Positions 51,953 to 61,121 of a stretch of DNA of 64,000 bases are shown one piece after another; within the stretch, counting starts at the first letter, position 1; each line of letters starts with the position of its first letter. The position numbers were made by a program, and so were the translations under genes. Under the pieces are notes generated by a model. It was not told the origin of the DNA. It worked only from the letters and a program-made list of their open reading frames with translations, and ran no database searches. Source of the DNA: Roseibium sediminis (GTDB taxonomy: Bacteria > Pseudomonadota > Alphaproteobacteria > Rhizobiales > Stappiaceae); NCBI RefSeq assembly GCF_008711325.1, contig NZ_VXDB01000016.1, positions 1-64,000 of the forward strand. Direction: 5' to 3'.

Positions 51953-52017
51953 TGGAAGAAGCGTTCATGGTAATTCTTGGACGGAAGAAGCCTTCATCTC
52001 CTCCAGTCGGAGAAGCC
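51953..52017 (-). repeat. three short direct repeats in the alaS leader
   Basis: Read on the minus strand, the alaS leader contains GGCTTCTCC, GGCTTCTTCC and CGCTTCTTCC; the last two are part of a 15-base near-identical unit (ATGAASGCTTCTTCC) repeated 30 bases apart. Role unknown; it may be a protein-binding array or a relic of slippage. Confidence 0.4.
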
Positions 52018-52073
52018 TTTTAACTTTCAAGCCAAACACTGTCCAGAAGGCGAAAGGCCTTCCGTCGCTGCAA

Positions 52074-52107
52074 ATGCAAAAAGGCGCCGGATTATCTCCA
52101 GCGCCTT
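52074..52107 (-). terminator. terminator of recA
   Basis: On the minus strand the stem AAGGCGC / GCGCCTT, extended by two more pairs, is followed by five T residues, 54 bases after the recA stop. Confidence 0.75.
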
Positions 52108-52161
52108 ACCGTTTGAATGATGATCTAAAGCGCCCGCATCATGAGATTGGCGCACCGACCA

Positions 52162-53235
52162 TCAGCTGTCGTCAGCTTCTTCCGGCATCCCGTCCGGATC
52201 AATGATCGCTTCAGCAATCAACCCGGCATTCTGGCGCACGGCCAGTTCGATTTCCTCGGCCAGTTCCGGATTTTCGCGCAGGAACTGTTTTGCGTTCTCA
52301 CGCCCCTGCCCCAGACGCTGGCTGTTGTAGGAGAACCACGCGCCGGATTTTTCGACGATATTGCCCTTCACACCCAAATCGATGAGTTCGCCCATCTTCG
52401 AGACGCCCTCACCATAGATGATGTCGAACTCGACCTGACGGAAAGGAGGTGCAAGCTTGTTCTTGACCACTTTCACGCGGGTCTGGTTGCCAACGACCTC
52501 GTCGCGGTCCTTGATGGCGCCGATACGGCGAATATCAAGGCGCACGGAGGCATAGAACTTCAGCGCATTACCGCCGGTCGTCGTTTCCGGCGAACCGAAC
52601 ATCACACCGATCTTCATGCGGATCTGGTTGATGAAGATGACCATGCAGTTCGACTTGGAGATCGATGCGGTCAGCTTGCGCAGGGCCTGGCTCATCAATC
52701 GGGCCTGCATCCCCGGCAAGCTGTCACCCATCTCACCCTCAAGCTCCGCCTTCGGAGTGAGCGCTGCAACGGAATCGATAACCAGAACATCAATCGCCCC
52801 GGAGCGCACGAGCGTGTCACAGATTTCCAGGGCCTGTTCGCCCGCATCCGGCTGAGAAATCAGGAGATCGTCAATATTCACGCCCAGTTTGCGGGCATAA
52901 ATCGGATCGAGCGCATGCTCGGCGTCGATAAAGGCGCAGATACCGCCCTGTTTCTGGGCTTCTGCAATGCAATGCAGCGCCAGAGTTGTCTTGCCCGAGG
53001 ATTCCGGCCCGTAGATCTCGACAATTCGTCCCTTTGGCAAACCGCCGATGCCCAGCGCAATGTCCAGTCCAAGAGATCCGGTCGAAACAGCCTGAACCTC
53101 TACGGCCTGCCCCTGCCCCATCCGCATGATGGAACCCTTGCCGAAGGCCCGTTCGATTTGCGAGAGCGCTGCATCGAGCGCTTTGGTCTTGTCCATCTGG
53201 TTGCTTTCCACGAGACGAAGTGTGCTTTGCGACAT
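52162..53235 (-). CDS. recA: recombinase RecA
   Basis: A 357-aa recombinase for strand exchange and SOS activation. Walker [10 protein letters not shown], the catalytic Glu in [11 protein letters not shown], Walker [11 protein letters not shown], loop L1 [16 protein letters not shown] and loop L2 [27 protein letters not shown] are all intact. The acidic C-terminal tail (PEEADDS) is typical. AAGGAG precedes the ATG. A LexA-type box lies upstream. Confidence 0.99.
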   Translation of the reverse strand: MSQSTLRLVESNQMDKTKALDAALSQIERAFGKGSIMRMGQGQAVEVQAVSTGSLGLDIALGIGGLPKGRIVEIYGPESSGKTTLALHCIAEAQKQGGICAFIDAEHALDPIYARKLGVNIDDLLISQPDAGEQALEICDTLVRSGAIDVLVIDSVAALTPKAELEGEMGDSLPGMQARLMSQALRKLTASISKSNCMVIFINQIRMKIGVMFGSPETTTGGNALKFYASVRLDIRRIGAIKDRDEVVGNQTRVKVVKNKLAPPFRQVEFDIIYGEGVSKMGELIDLGVKGNIVEKSGAWFSYNSQRLGQGRENAKQFLRENPELAEEIELAVRQNAGLIAEAIIDPDGMPEEADDS

Positions 53236-53287
53236 GTTGTGCGCTCCTTATTCCACGACGGGCCAGTCGTTTCAAACTGATCGATAT

Positions 53288-53302
53288 GTACCTATTTTGT
53301 TC
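53288..53302. promoter_or_regulatory. LexA (SOS) box of recA
   Basis: GTAC-N7-GTTC on the plus strand (GAAC-N7-GTAC in the direction of recA), 53 bases before the start codon. Alphaproteobacterial LexA binds GTTC-N7-GTTC/GAAC-N7-GAAC; this site departs by one base in one half. Confidence 0.65.
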
Positions 53303-53510
53303 TCATTTGACAATGAATTTTAAGTTAATGAAAATTCGTGAGAAAAATCAGTTTGTTCACCACATGTTCCCATGGGGATACATTAAAATTGCCGCTACGT
53401 AAGTTTCTCCGATCCACATTCACGCACACAAAGAATCGCTTGGCGCTTGAAGGACGGAGGAACAGCTGATAGCGACATAGCCCGACAAACTTACCTCTGG
53501 GAGCGCTTCG

Positions 53511-54470
53511 GTGCCCGATCTGCAATCCGTTCGATCATCGCCGACAGAAACCTGGTGTTTCGGAGCTGTTCATCTGGACACTCTCGTTCATGCGCTCATC
53601 CCCCTGTCAGCAGACACCTCAACACCAGCCTCCTTTGACGAAAGCCTGGGCGGGGTCGCGACGAATGTGGCCACGGGTCTGGCAAAGCTCGCAGTTCCAA
53701 CCCATCTGTTCGGCGCGGTGGGCAATGACACGGCGGCCGAGACCGTCAAGGCCATGTTGGCGACCACTCAGGTTCACCCACATCTCTCGCCACTAGCCGG
53801 TAGTGCAACCGGACGCTACTCCGCTTTTCATCAACCTGACGGCACACTGGCACTTGCCTGTGTCGAATCGCGCATTTTGGAAGACGCCGGACCAGAGCTC
53901 GTCGAGACCTGGTTAGCCGATACGCCTGCATCCGACAGGCCCGGGATCTGGTTTGCCGATGCCAACCTGCCGGAGCGCCTGCTTGAGAGGCTGGCCGACA
54001 GGAAGGCAGGAAACCTTCTTGCAGTTGATGCGGTCTCACGGGCAAAGGCGCCCCGGCTGAAGTCCATTCTCGCTCACTGCGACCTTGTGTTCCTGAACAG
54101 GTCCGAAGCCTCAACCCTGACCGGACAGCCAGATGAGACCGCGCCTGAGGAACTGGCCGAGGCGCTTCACCGGATGGGGGCCAGATCGATTGTCCTCACC
54201 CTTGGGTCCAACGGTCTTTTGTGGTCACGCGGACCATCTGACCTTGGCCTCGTCGCCCCTCTTCCCGTAAAATTGGTGGACGTAACGGGCGCGGGAGACG
54301 CGCTCATTGCCGGAACGCTTGCCGGCCTGGCCCACAGCCTCCCCCTGGAACAGGCGGTTCTTTGTGGCCGCAAGGCAGCACAGCTTACCCTTCAGTCAAC
54401 CGGAGCCACCGCTGCACGGTTGGACTGGACCTCCATTTCACGATCCATCCACGAGATACAGCCCGCCTGA
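53511..54470 (+). CDS. psuK: pseudouridine kinase, PfkB family
   Basis: A 319-aa PfkB-type sugar kinase. Substrate-side motif DESLGGVATNVATGLAKL, then GAVGNDTAAETV, and the C-terminal signature VDVTGAGDALIAGTLAGL with the catalytic Asp. The next gene, 40 bases downstream, is pseudouridine-5'-phosphate glycosidase, which fixes the likely substrate as pseudouridine. It starts at GTG 53511 with GGGAG upstream. It is divergent from recA. Confidence 0.88.
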   Translation: MPDLQSVRSSPTETWCFGAVHLDTLVHALIPLSADTSTPASFDESLGGVATNVATGLAKLAVPTHLFGAVGNDTAAETVKAMLATTQVHPHLSPLAGSATGRYSAFHQPDGTLALACVESRILEDAGPELVETWLADTPASDRPGIWFADANLPERLLERLADRKAGNLLAVDAVSRAKAPRLKSILAHCDLVFLNRSEASTLTGQPDETAPEELAEALHRMGARSIVLTLGSNGLLWSRGPSDLGLVAPLPVKLVDVTGAGDALIAGTLAGLAHSLPLEQAVLCGRKAAQLTLQSTGATAARLDWTSISRSIHEIQPA

Positions 54471-54510
54471 ACGGGCTAAATGAACGAACCAGACAAAAAG
54501 GCTCTCCCCC

Positions 54511-55425
54511 GTGCTTCTTTCCTCTCTCTTGAGTTTCAGCAGCGAAGTTCGTCACGCCAGAGAAAACGGCCTGCCGATCGTTGCCCTTGAATCCACAATC
54601 ATCACCCACGGCATGCCCTTTCCGCAGAATGTGGAAACCGCCCGCATGGTGGAGCAGGACATTCGAGACGCCGGCGCGGTTCCCGCGACCATCGCCGTCA
54701 TGGACAAGCGGCTGCGCATCGGGCTGGAGCCGGAGGACCTTGACCGGCTTGCCCAGTCTGAAAATGTTCTGAAATGTTCACGCGCCGATCTGGCCCTTGC
54801 CCTCTCGACGGGGCAGCCGGGCGCAACGACCGTTGCCGCAACGATGATGGCAGCCAGCGCTGCAGACATTTCCGTGTTCGCCACGGGCGGTATCGGCGGG
54901 GTTCACAAGGGCGCGGAGCAGAGTTTCGACATTTCCGCCGATCTGGTTGAACTTGGCCGCACCCCGGTCTGCGTTGTTGCAGCAGGCGCCAAGGCGCTGC
55001 TTGATCTGCCCAAGACACTGGAAGTGCTGGAAACCAACGGTGTGCCGGTGATCGGCTATGGCACGGACGAGCTTCCCGCCTTCTGGTCACGGAAAAGCGG
55101 AATTCCAGCCCCTTACCGGATGGATTCTGCCGAAGACATTGCCGCCCTGATCAAAACCCGCGAACGTTTTGACAATCACGGCGGTGTTCTTGTCGCCAAT
55201 CCGGTGCCGGAAGAAGCGGAAATCGGACGTGAGGAAATGGCAGTCCATATCGATGCCGCGATCCGTGCAGCAGAAGCCGACAAGATCAGCGGCAAGGCCG
55301 TAACACCTTACGTTCTTTCAAAAATCTTTGAACTGACCGGTGGCAAGAGCCTGGACACGAACATCGCGCTCGTGCGCAACAACGCGCGTCTGGCAGCGCG
55401 CATTGCAGCTGCATTGGCCGCATGA
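54511..55425 (+). CDS. psuG: pseudouridine-5'-phosphate glycosidase
   Basis: A 304-aa enzyme that splits pseudouridine 5'-phosphate into uracil and ribose 5-phosphate, breaking the C-C glycosidic bond. Signatures: PIVALESTIITHGMPFPQN, AVMDKRLRIGL, SVFATGGIGGVHKGAE, VCAGAKALLDLPKTLE-like VVAAGAKALLDLPKTLE, and ALVRNNARLAARIA at the C-terminus. It starts at GTG 54511 behind AAAGG. With psuK it forms a two-gene salvage operon; no transporter is adjacent. Confidence 0.95.
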   Translation: MLLSSLLSFSSEVRHARENGLPIVALESTIITHGMPFPQNVETARMVEQDIRDAGAVPATIAVMDKRLRIGLEPEDLDRLAQSENVLKCSRADLALALSTGQPGATTVAATMMAASAADISVFATGGIGGVHKGAEQSFDISADLVELGRTPVCVVAAGAKALLDLPKTLEVLETNGVPVIGYGTDELPAFWSRKSGIPAPYRMDSAEDIAALIKTRERFDNHGGVLVANPVPEEAEIGREEMAVHIDAAIRAAEADKISGKAVTPYVLSKIFELTGGKSLDTNIALVRNNARLAARIAAALAA

Positions 55426-55476
55426 CATTTGGCAACTGGAAAATTGCACCCCATGTGACGAGGGAAAAATATCACT

Positions 55477-55493
55477 GGCAAGTGACACTTGCC
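55477..55493. promoter_or_regulatory. palindrome ahead of the coiled-coil operon
   Basis: GGCAAGT-GAC-ACTTGCC, seven-base arms with three-base centre. A further inverted repeat (ACTGTCAG / CTGACAGT) lies at 55530-55566, close to a TTGACA hexamer at 55525-55530. Together they look like a regulated promoter for the operon that starts at 55619. No -10 box is obvious. Confidence 0.45.
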
Positions 55494-55618
55494 TTAACCT
55501 TGTCACACCCTTGGGGCAAGAGCGTTGACACTGTCAGTTTTGCCTGCCCTTAGTGGAGCTGACAGTACGAATTGAGGCCCGAAAACAACAAAACGGGCGA
55601 GACTGCGAGGAGGTATCA

Positions 55619-56830
55619 ATGGTGGACACTACGACCGCGCCGGAAAACGTTCCAGCCACAACAACCTGGAGCGGACTGTCTCCGCTGCAGTATCTGGACA
55701 ACGCCTTGTCCAAGCTTCGCGAACTCGGCATTGCTGTCGAGAGCGAGGCCAATGCGCCGATCAACGCGCTGCTGGAACAGATTTCCGACCTGTCCCCGGA
55801 CAAGGTCGCCGTGATCACCCGCACCCTCGGTCAGGCATCCAACTTCAACGAAGTGGTGCGTAACCAGGTCCAGCAGATGGACATCGGCGAACGCTACGAA
55901 AAGATCACCGAGAGCTTCAACTCCATTCGCGACGACGCCAAGTCGCTGGTCGATCAGCTGGCCGACGGCAAGATCTCCCTGATGGAGAACCTGTCCAACA
56001 AATGGCGCGACGTCACTCGCGGCACGATCTCTGATCGCTTCGATGACATTCGCGACACCTACAAGGAAGTGGCAGCCGCAACCAAGGACCAGATCGAGCG
56101 CGAACTGACCATTCTGGAAGCCTATCGCGACTTCCGGGGCGCGTTGAAGCAGGCTGAAGTGACAGCTCTTGAACTTCTGAACACCGCAACAGAAAAGTTG
56201 AATGAAGCCAAGACCCGTCTGGAAGGCGCTTCCAACGAGGTGGCCGGTTATGCCGGTCAGGACGCAGCCCACAAGGCCCGTCTGGAACTGGCGCGCGATG
56301 AACGCCTGCGTGAAATGCAGGACGAGGAAAAGCGCTACCAGATCGCCAAGGACCTCTCCGACAACCTGACCATCGGCTACAACACGTCTGAAATCATCAT
56401 GGCGCGTCTGATGCAGACGACCAATGCCAAGGAACGAGTCTACGCCCAGTCGGTGAGCTTCTTCTCCACCAATGAATCGGTACTGACCGCGCTCAACGCG
56501 TCCTTCACCGGACTGCAGGGCCTGCATGAGTCCACCGAAACGCTGAACGCAATGAAGGATGGCCTGAACAAGAGCCTGGAAACGCTGGCGGAAATCGGCG
56601 ACACGGTTCAGAAAGAAGCGCTGAAGGCAGGTTACGGCCCGACCGTTCAGGCCGCATCCGTAAAGAAACTCGTGGATTCAGTGGTGAACTTCCAGCTGTC
56701 TTCACGCGAGATCATCAACGAGATGCGCGAAATGTCGACCAAGAACTCCGAGGAAATCCGCAACGCGGTGGAAGATGGCAAGCGCCGTCTGGCCAAACTG
56801 GCTGCAAACGGCAACGCTCTCATGCGCTGA
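55619..56830 (+). CDS. coiled-coil protein, unknown function (operon gene 1)
   Basis: A 403-aa soluble protein with no signal peptide or membrane segment. After an acidic, Thr-rich start it is almost wholly helical. Heptad-rich stretches (about 105-175 and 180-275, e.g. LLNTATEKLNEAKTRLEGASNEV; RLREMQDEEKRYQIAKDL) suggest long coiled coils. The fold outline recalls the anion-resistance protein TelA or PspA-like scaffolds, but I see no diagnostic motif of either. AGGAGG precedes the ATG, so it should be well translated. It is the first of three genes on one strand that look like one operon of filament- or scaffold-forming proteins. Confidence 0.75.
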   Translation: MVDTTTAPENVPATTTWSGLSPLQYLDNALSKLRELGIAVESEANAPINALLEQISDLSPDKVAVITRTLGQASNFNEVVRNQVQQMDIGERYEKITESFNSIRDDAKSLVDQLADGKISLMENLSNKWRDVTRGTISDRFDDIRDTYKEVAAATKDQIERELTILEAYRDFRGALKQAEVTALELLNTATEKLNEAKTRLEGASNEVAGYAGQDAAHKARLELARDERLREMQDEEKRYQIAKDLSDNLTIGYNTSEIIMARLMQTTNAKERVYAQSVSFFSTNESVLTALNASFTGLQGLHESTETLNAMKDGLNKSLETLAEIGDTVQKEALKAGYGPTVQAASVKKLVDSVVNFQLSSREIINEMREMSTKNSEEIRNAVEDGKRRLAKLAANGNALMR

Positions 56831-56957
56831 GTTTGCTCGCGCTCTTGCAAAAGAGCGAAAACCGAGAAATGGAAGGGCGTCTCGCCCTTCCGCTGGCTGG
56901 ATTTGACCGCCAAGGGCATTGGCACGTAGCACCGGGCGGGTCTGGAGAGTTTTCAAG

Positions 56958-57887
56958 ATGGCAAACGAACCTCAGGCGCCACTGGATGACCTGATGATGG
57001 CCATGGACGTGGTGGATACGCTCCGCCACGAACAGAAGGTCGTGGAAACGGAACTGGCCGAGGAAGACCGCGACAGCTACCTGATGGGCAGGCTTCGCGA
57101 GATCTACAAGTCGCAGGGCATCGACGTTCCCGATCACATTCTCAAGGCCGGGGTCGAGGATCTGAAGGCCGACCGGTTCGTCTACCAGCCAAGGGGCGGC
57201 GGCCTGTCCCGCACGCTCGCAACCATCTACGTGACCCGTGCCACCTGGTCCAAATGGGCCGGAGGCATTCTCGTTGCCCTGATCATCACAGTCGTTGCCT
57301 GGCAATTCCTTGTCGTTGGGCCGCGAGAGCGCGCAGCGCTTGCGCTTCAGCAGGAATTGACCGAGGGCATTCCACAATCGATCACATCCCTGAGCGAGCG
57401 GATCCAGTCGCTGACCCGCGACAAGGACATCCTTGCCGAGGCTGATCGTCTTGCTACCGGCGGGCGCATTGCCGCCGAGGACAGCAAGGTGGAGGTCGCC
57501 CGCAAGGCCGTGACCGATCTGCGGGAACTTGCAACTGCCCTCAACGAGGCGTTCGAGGTTCGCATCGTTTCCCGCCCCGGCGCAAAGACAGGCGTGGAAC
57601 GCATTCCGGACGTCAACCGGAACTCGGCCAACTACTACCTTGTCGTTGAGGCCATTGGACCGGACGGCTCCGCCCTCAAGCGGAAGATCGTTTCGGAGGA
57701 AAACAGCGGAGCCAAGGAAGTAACCATCTGGGGCCAGCGCGTCACCAAGGCGCTTTACGAGAAAATTCGCGACGACAAGGTTCAGGACGGCATCGTCCAG
57801 GAAAGCCTGCTTGGCACCAAGAAAAAGGGCGTTCTGGACATCAACTGGAAATCCGGCGTCAAGGATGGAGCGATCACCGAATGGTAG
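56958..57887 (+). CDS. DUF6384-like membrane protein (operon gene 2)
   Basis: A 309-aa protein with a cytoplasmic N-terminal helical domain (about 1-95; DDLMMAMDVVDTLRHEQKVVETEL, then YLMGRLREIYKSQGIDVPDHIL), one transmembrane helix (about 98-120; WAGGILVALIITVVAWQFLVV), a periplasmic helical segment (about 125-195) and a C-terminal beta-rich domain with YYLVVEAIGPDG. The N-terminal part matches what I recall of DUF6384; function unknown. Start 56958 has GGAGAG upstream. It links a coiled-coil partner on each side to the membrane. Confidence 0.75.
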   Translation: MANEPQAPLDDLMMAMDVVDTLRHEQKVVETELAEEDRDSYLMGRLREIYKSQGIDVPDHILKAGVEDLKADRFVYQPRGGGLSRTLATIYVTRATWSKWAGGILVALIITVVAWQFLVVGPRERAALALQQELTEGIPQSITSLSERIQSLTRDKDILAEADRLATGGRIAAEDSKVEVARKAVTDLRELATALNEAFEVRIVSRPGAKTGVERIPDVNRNSANYYLVVEAIGPDGSALKRKIVSEENSGAKEVTIWGQRVTKALYEKIRDDKVQDGIVQESLLGTKKKGVLDINWKSGVKDGAITEW

Positions 57888-57924
57888 GCCGACTTCTTTC
57901 ATCTCAGGAAAAGGGTAACACCTC

Positions 57925-59358
57925 ATGCTGACCGGACGCGAGACCATGACCTCGATCGAGGCAGCCCTGAACGACCTGCGCCGCGAGGAAGCCGAACTCG
58001 GCACCCGCATCGAACGGGCAACCCGTGCCTTTGCCGACTTCCAGACCCGCAAGGGAGAAGCCTATAAGGATCTGGCACGGTTCCGGCTCGACACGCAGTC
58101 CGTCGAAAATCTGGATATCCGCCTGGATTCCGCCGCACGTGAAGCTCGACGCCTGCTGGAGAAGCGGGCATCGGACCTGAAGGTGCTGATGGAAACGCTG
58201 CGCACGCGCGAAACTGAACGTGCAGAACTGCAGGCAAAGCGCGACAGCCTGATCGCGGACCAGACCGCAGCTGAAGACCGTCTGGACGGCCTGATGGACG
58301 CCGTTGACGAGACTCTGGAAAAGGACGCTGCATTTCTGGCCCAGCGCGACCGGACATTGGCCGCCCAAAAAACCGCGGAGGCTGCTGCGGCAAAGGCAAA
58401 AACAGCCGTTGAGGACCGCGCGTCGAAAGGCAAGGCCTATGATGACGACCGCCTGTTCATCTATCTGTGGCAACGCGGTTTTGGCACACCGGACTACAAT
58501 CACCGGGGCCTCACCCGGGCGCTAGACCGCTGGGTTGCCGGGATCATCGATTTTCACGGTGCACGCGCCAACTACGCCATGCTGACCAGCCTTCCGGAGA
58601 AACTGGAAGCGCATGCTGAACGCTGTGCGGAGATTGCCGAGGAAGAGGCCGCCCGCCTGACCGCTCTCAGCCGTGCGGCGATGGAAGAAAAGGCTGGCGA
58701 AGACCTCGTTGGCAAGATCGAGACCCTGAGCGAGGGGGCAAGCGATCTTGAAACCCGTCTTGCAGCTGTCGACAAGGGCATTGAAACCGTTGCTGCGGCT
58801 GTTCAGTCCTACAGCACGGGCGATGATGACGATTACCAGAAGGCGGAGGAGCATCTGGCCAAGTCACTGGAAGGCGACGATCTGGACGACCTCTGGCGCG
58901 CCGCCCTTGCAACGCCCTCCCCCGAGGATGAGAAAATCGTCCGCCAGATCGAGGATCTGAGCGAGAGAATGGAATCGCTGACCCGTGAAATCCGGCAGGA
59001 TCGGGAATTGCAGCGCGACATTACCGCCCGTCGGTCGGAACTCACTGACGTCGTCAAGCGGTTCCGGACCAAAGGCTACGATCAGTGGGAATCCACCTTT
59101 TCCGACAACAGCCTGACCACAGTGTTGCTTGGGGAGTTGCTCAAAGGTGGCATTGATGCCGCTGAATACTGGGCGCGGGCGGAGCGGTCCCACAAGCGAC
59201 GCAAGCCGCGTGGCGGTCAGGTCGGTTTTCCCGGTGGCTCCGGCTTGCCCTCCAGCATGGGCGGGCGTCGCTCCGGTGGAGGCAGCTTCGGCGGCGGCGG
59301 ATTCAAGTCGGGCGGCGGATTTGGCGGAGGTGGTTTTACCACCGGCGGAAGCTTTTAG
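57925..59358 (+). CDS. coiled-coil protein with Gly-Phe-rich tail (operon gene 3)
   Basis: A 477-aa soluble protein. Residues 8-165 and 260-400 are long coiled coils (IEAALNDLRREEAELGTRIERA; IVRQIEDLSERMESLTREI) around a central globular part with DDRLFIYLWQRGFGTPDYNHRGLTRALDRWVAG. The last 45 residues are a low-complexity tail of GGGF/GGGSF units after a basic patch (HKRRKPRGG). Such tails can mediate assembly or membrane contact. It follows gene 2 by 37 bases. No known family is recognised. Confidence 0.75.
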   Translation: MLTGRETMTSIEAALNDLRREEAELGTRIERATRAFADFQTRKGEAYKDLARFRLDTQSVENLDIRLDSAAREARRLLEKRASDLKVLMETLRTRETERAELQAKRDSLIADQTAAEDRLDGLMDAVDETLEKDAAFLAQRDRTLAAQKTAEAAAAKAKTAVEDRASKGKAYDDDRLFIYLWQRGFGTPDYNHRGLTRALDRWVAGIIDFHGARANYAMLTSLPEKLEAHAERCAEIAEEEAARLTALSRAAMEEKAGEDLVGKIETLSEGASDLETRLAAVDKGIETVAAAVQSYSTGDDDDYQKAEEHLAKSLEGDDLDDLWRAALATPSPEDEKIVRQIEDLSERMESLTREIRQDRELQRDITARRSELTDVVKRFRTKGYDQWESTFSDNSLTTVLLGELLKGGIDAAEYWARAERSHKRRKPRGGQVGFPGGSGLPSSMGGRRSGGGSFGGGGFKSGGGFGGGGFTTGGSF

Positions 59359-59467
59359 GTCACACTGCGCAATAATCTTGCAAAAATGGCCCGGACGTAC
59401 ATGCAATAATAAGCAAATTGACGTAGATAGCGTTCCAGTTGTTCCAAACCGAGCTGCCGAGAGACTG

Positions 59468-59962
59468 ATGTTGAAGTATGTGATGCCCGCCGCCCTGGCC
59501 TTGGCCCTGACCGCCTGCCAGTCCAGCACGACGCCGACAGAACCAACCACACCGAAACAGCCAAACCTGACCGTTCCTCAGGGCGCCCAGTCGGTCAAGA
59601 TCGCCGCTGACCCTCAAACGGTTCGCAACGCGCTCATTTCCAGCGCAAACGAACGCGGCACCAAGGTGGTCCAGAGCACCGCCAACATGGTGGTCATGGA
59701 ACGCGTCATGGCCGGTGAGAACCCGGCACTGGACGCAGAATTTGGCCCCTCGAACAACGGCAATCGAGTCATTCGCATCCGTGTGCGCTTCACCGGCGCA
59801 GCTTGCAACACCTTTGCAGTTCAGGAACTTGCGGTTCTCAACAATGCCCATACCGCCCTTGAGCAAAGCTTTGTCCTGCCCGGCAATGCCAACACACAGG
59901 AAAGCCTCAACGGCCTGAAATCCCGCGCCGAGCAGTCAAGCGGATGCCCGAAGATCGGATAA
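59468..59962 (+). CDS. lipoprotein, unknown function
   Basis: A 164-aa lipoprotein. Signal peptide MLKYVMPAALALALTAC ends in the lipobox LTAC; Ser at +2 after the Cys favours the outer membrane. A Thr/Pro-rich linker (TTPTEPTTPKQPN) leads to a small alpha/beta domain (VKIAADPQTVRNALISSANERGTKVVQ) with two further Cys that could pair. It lies 109 bases after the coiled-coil operon on the same strand and may belong to it. Confidence 0.75.
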   Translation: MLKYVMPAALALALTACQSSTTPTEPTTPKQPNLTVPQGAQSVKIAADPQTVRNALISSANERGTKVVQSTANMVVMERVMAGENPALDAEFGPSNNGNRVIRIRVRFTGAACNTFAVQELAVLNNAHTALEQSFVLPGNANTQESLNGLKSRAEQSSGCPKIG

Positions 59963-59969
59963 AAGCAAT

Positions 59970-59996
59970 CCGGGAGCGCTGCGGCCAGCCTCCCGG
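59970..59996. terminator. hairpin between convergent lipoprotein and VOC genes
   Basis: Stem CCGGGAG / CTCCCGG, extended past a single bulged C by GCTG / CAGC, four-base loop. It separates two convergent genes. T tracts are weak on both sides. Confidence 0.6.
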
Positions 59997-60009
59997 TGAT
60001 TACTCGTAG

Positions 60010-60432
60010 TTAGACAGCCTCGGCTTGAAGGTAGTTGTCCTTGTATTCAGCTGCCGCCGGGATCGGTTTGATCACATCAATCAATACACCGTTCGGGTCG
60101 CTGGTAATAAAGTGACGCTGGCCAAAGGCTTCATCTTTGAGTTCAAGCGCAATTGGTAGATTTTGCTTCACAGCGTGTTCATAAACGCTGTCGACATCCT
60201 CTACTTCAAAATTGAGAATGATGCCCTGCGATTTGCCGCGAGCGGCAGCTGGAATTGTTTCGTGGCTACCGTCCATGATTGCCAGATTGACATTCTCGTC
60301 TTCCGACGATTGCAGATGCACATACCAATCTGCCTCGAAGACCACATCGAAGCGAAAGTTTTTCCGGTAGAACCGAACGGTCTCCGCTACTCGATCTGTC
60401 ATGAGGACCGGATAATGTTGTGTGCACTTCAT
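60010..60432 (-). CDS. VOC family (glyoxalase/bleomycin-resistance fold) protein
   Basis: A 140-aa vicinal-oxygen-chelate protein. Two beta-alpha-beta3 units: residues 1-55 ([35 protein letters not shown]) and 70-130 ([17 protein letters not shown], then [21 protein letters not shown]). Its role may be resistance to, or turnover of, a small molecule sensed by the divergent TetR regulator. An in-frame ATG at 60441 is an alternative start. Confidence 0.87.
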   Translation of the reverse strand: MKCTQHYPVLMTDRVAETVRFYRKNFRFDVVFEADWYVHLQSSEDENVNLAIMDGSHETIPAAARGKSQGIILNFEVEDVDSVYEHAVKQNLPIALELKDEAFGQRHFITSDPNGVLIDVIKPIPAAAEYKDNYLQAEAV

Positions 60433-60455
60433 GGCTTCCATCCTTCTTCAAAATT

Positions 60456-60501
60456 ACATACAGTGTGTATGTTTATAGCAACTAACATACAGGCTGCATG
60501 T
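60456..60501. promoter_or_regulatory. two matching TetR operators
   Basis: Two 17-base sites, ACATACAGTGTGTATGT (60456-60472) and ACATACAGGCTGCATGT (60485-60501), identical at 14 of 17 positions and 29 bases apart, fill the 69-base gap between the divergent VOC and TetR genes. The first has perfect seven-base arms. The second abuts the TetR start codon, so binding there should block its own expression. Confidence 0.75.
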
Positions 60502-61101
60502 ATGCAAATAAGATCTGCGCGGCGCCCTCAAGCTGAAAGACGGGCAGAAACAAGAGATGCGCTGCTTATTGCGGCCCGAAAATTGTTTGCTGAAAAGGGA
60601 TACGCGGAAACCGGCACGCCCGAAATCGTGAAGGAAGCCAAGGTTACGCGCGGCGCCCTTTATCATCATTTTACCGATAAAGCCGACTTGCTGAGTGCAG
60701 TCCTTGAACGCGAAGCTGAAGAAATCGCCGAACAGATAGGCAAGGATACGAACACCGCCCAGTCTCCGCTGGACGCCTTGTTGACCGGCGCCAAAGCCTA
60801 TTTCATCGCCATGAGCAGGCCGGGAAGAACAAGATTGCTGCTTCTGGAAGGCCCGGCTGTCCTCACTCGGGAGCACATGAAGAAGATCAACCTGACCGCA
60901 GGCGAAGCTGCACTTCTGGAGGGTCTGGTACATGCCAAGAAACAAGGCTTTCTTGGCGATCATTCACCTGATGTCATTGCAGATCTGCTCTCCGCAGCTT
61001 TCGACCGCGCGGCTCTTGCGATTGCAAATGGTGGAAATCAGCAGCTGTATGAACGGGCTATCGAAGCCTTGCTGCACAACCTCTTGAGCAAGGGGAGTTG
61101 A
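60502..61101 (+). CDS. TetR family transcriptional regulator
   Basis: A 199-aa regulator. The N-terminal HTH (about 15-60) reads RDALLIAARKLFAEKGYAETGTPEIVKEAKVTRGALYHHFTDKADLL; the C-terminal ligand domain is helical. The ATG at 60502 directly follows the second operator copy. It is divergent from the VOC gene, which it likely represses along with itself. The frame is open far upstream but only as a shadow of the VOC gene. Confidence 0.9.
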   Translation: MQIRSARRPQAERRAETRDALLIAARKLFAEKGYAETGTPEIVKEAKVTRGALYHHFTDKADLLSAVLEREAEEIAEQIGKDTNTAQSPLDALLTGAKAYFIAMSRPGRTRLLLLEGPAVLTREHMKKINLTAGEAALLEGLVHAKKQGFLGDHSPDVIADLLSAAFDRAALAIANGGNQQLYERAIEALLHNLLSKGS

Positions 61102-61121
61102 ATTGCCAATAGCAGTGACGC

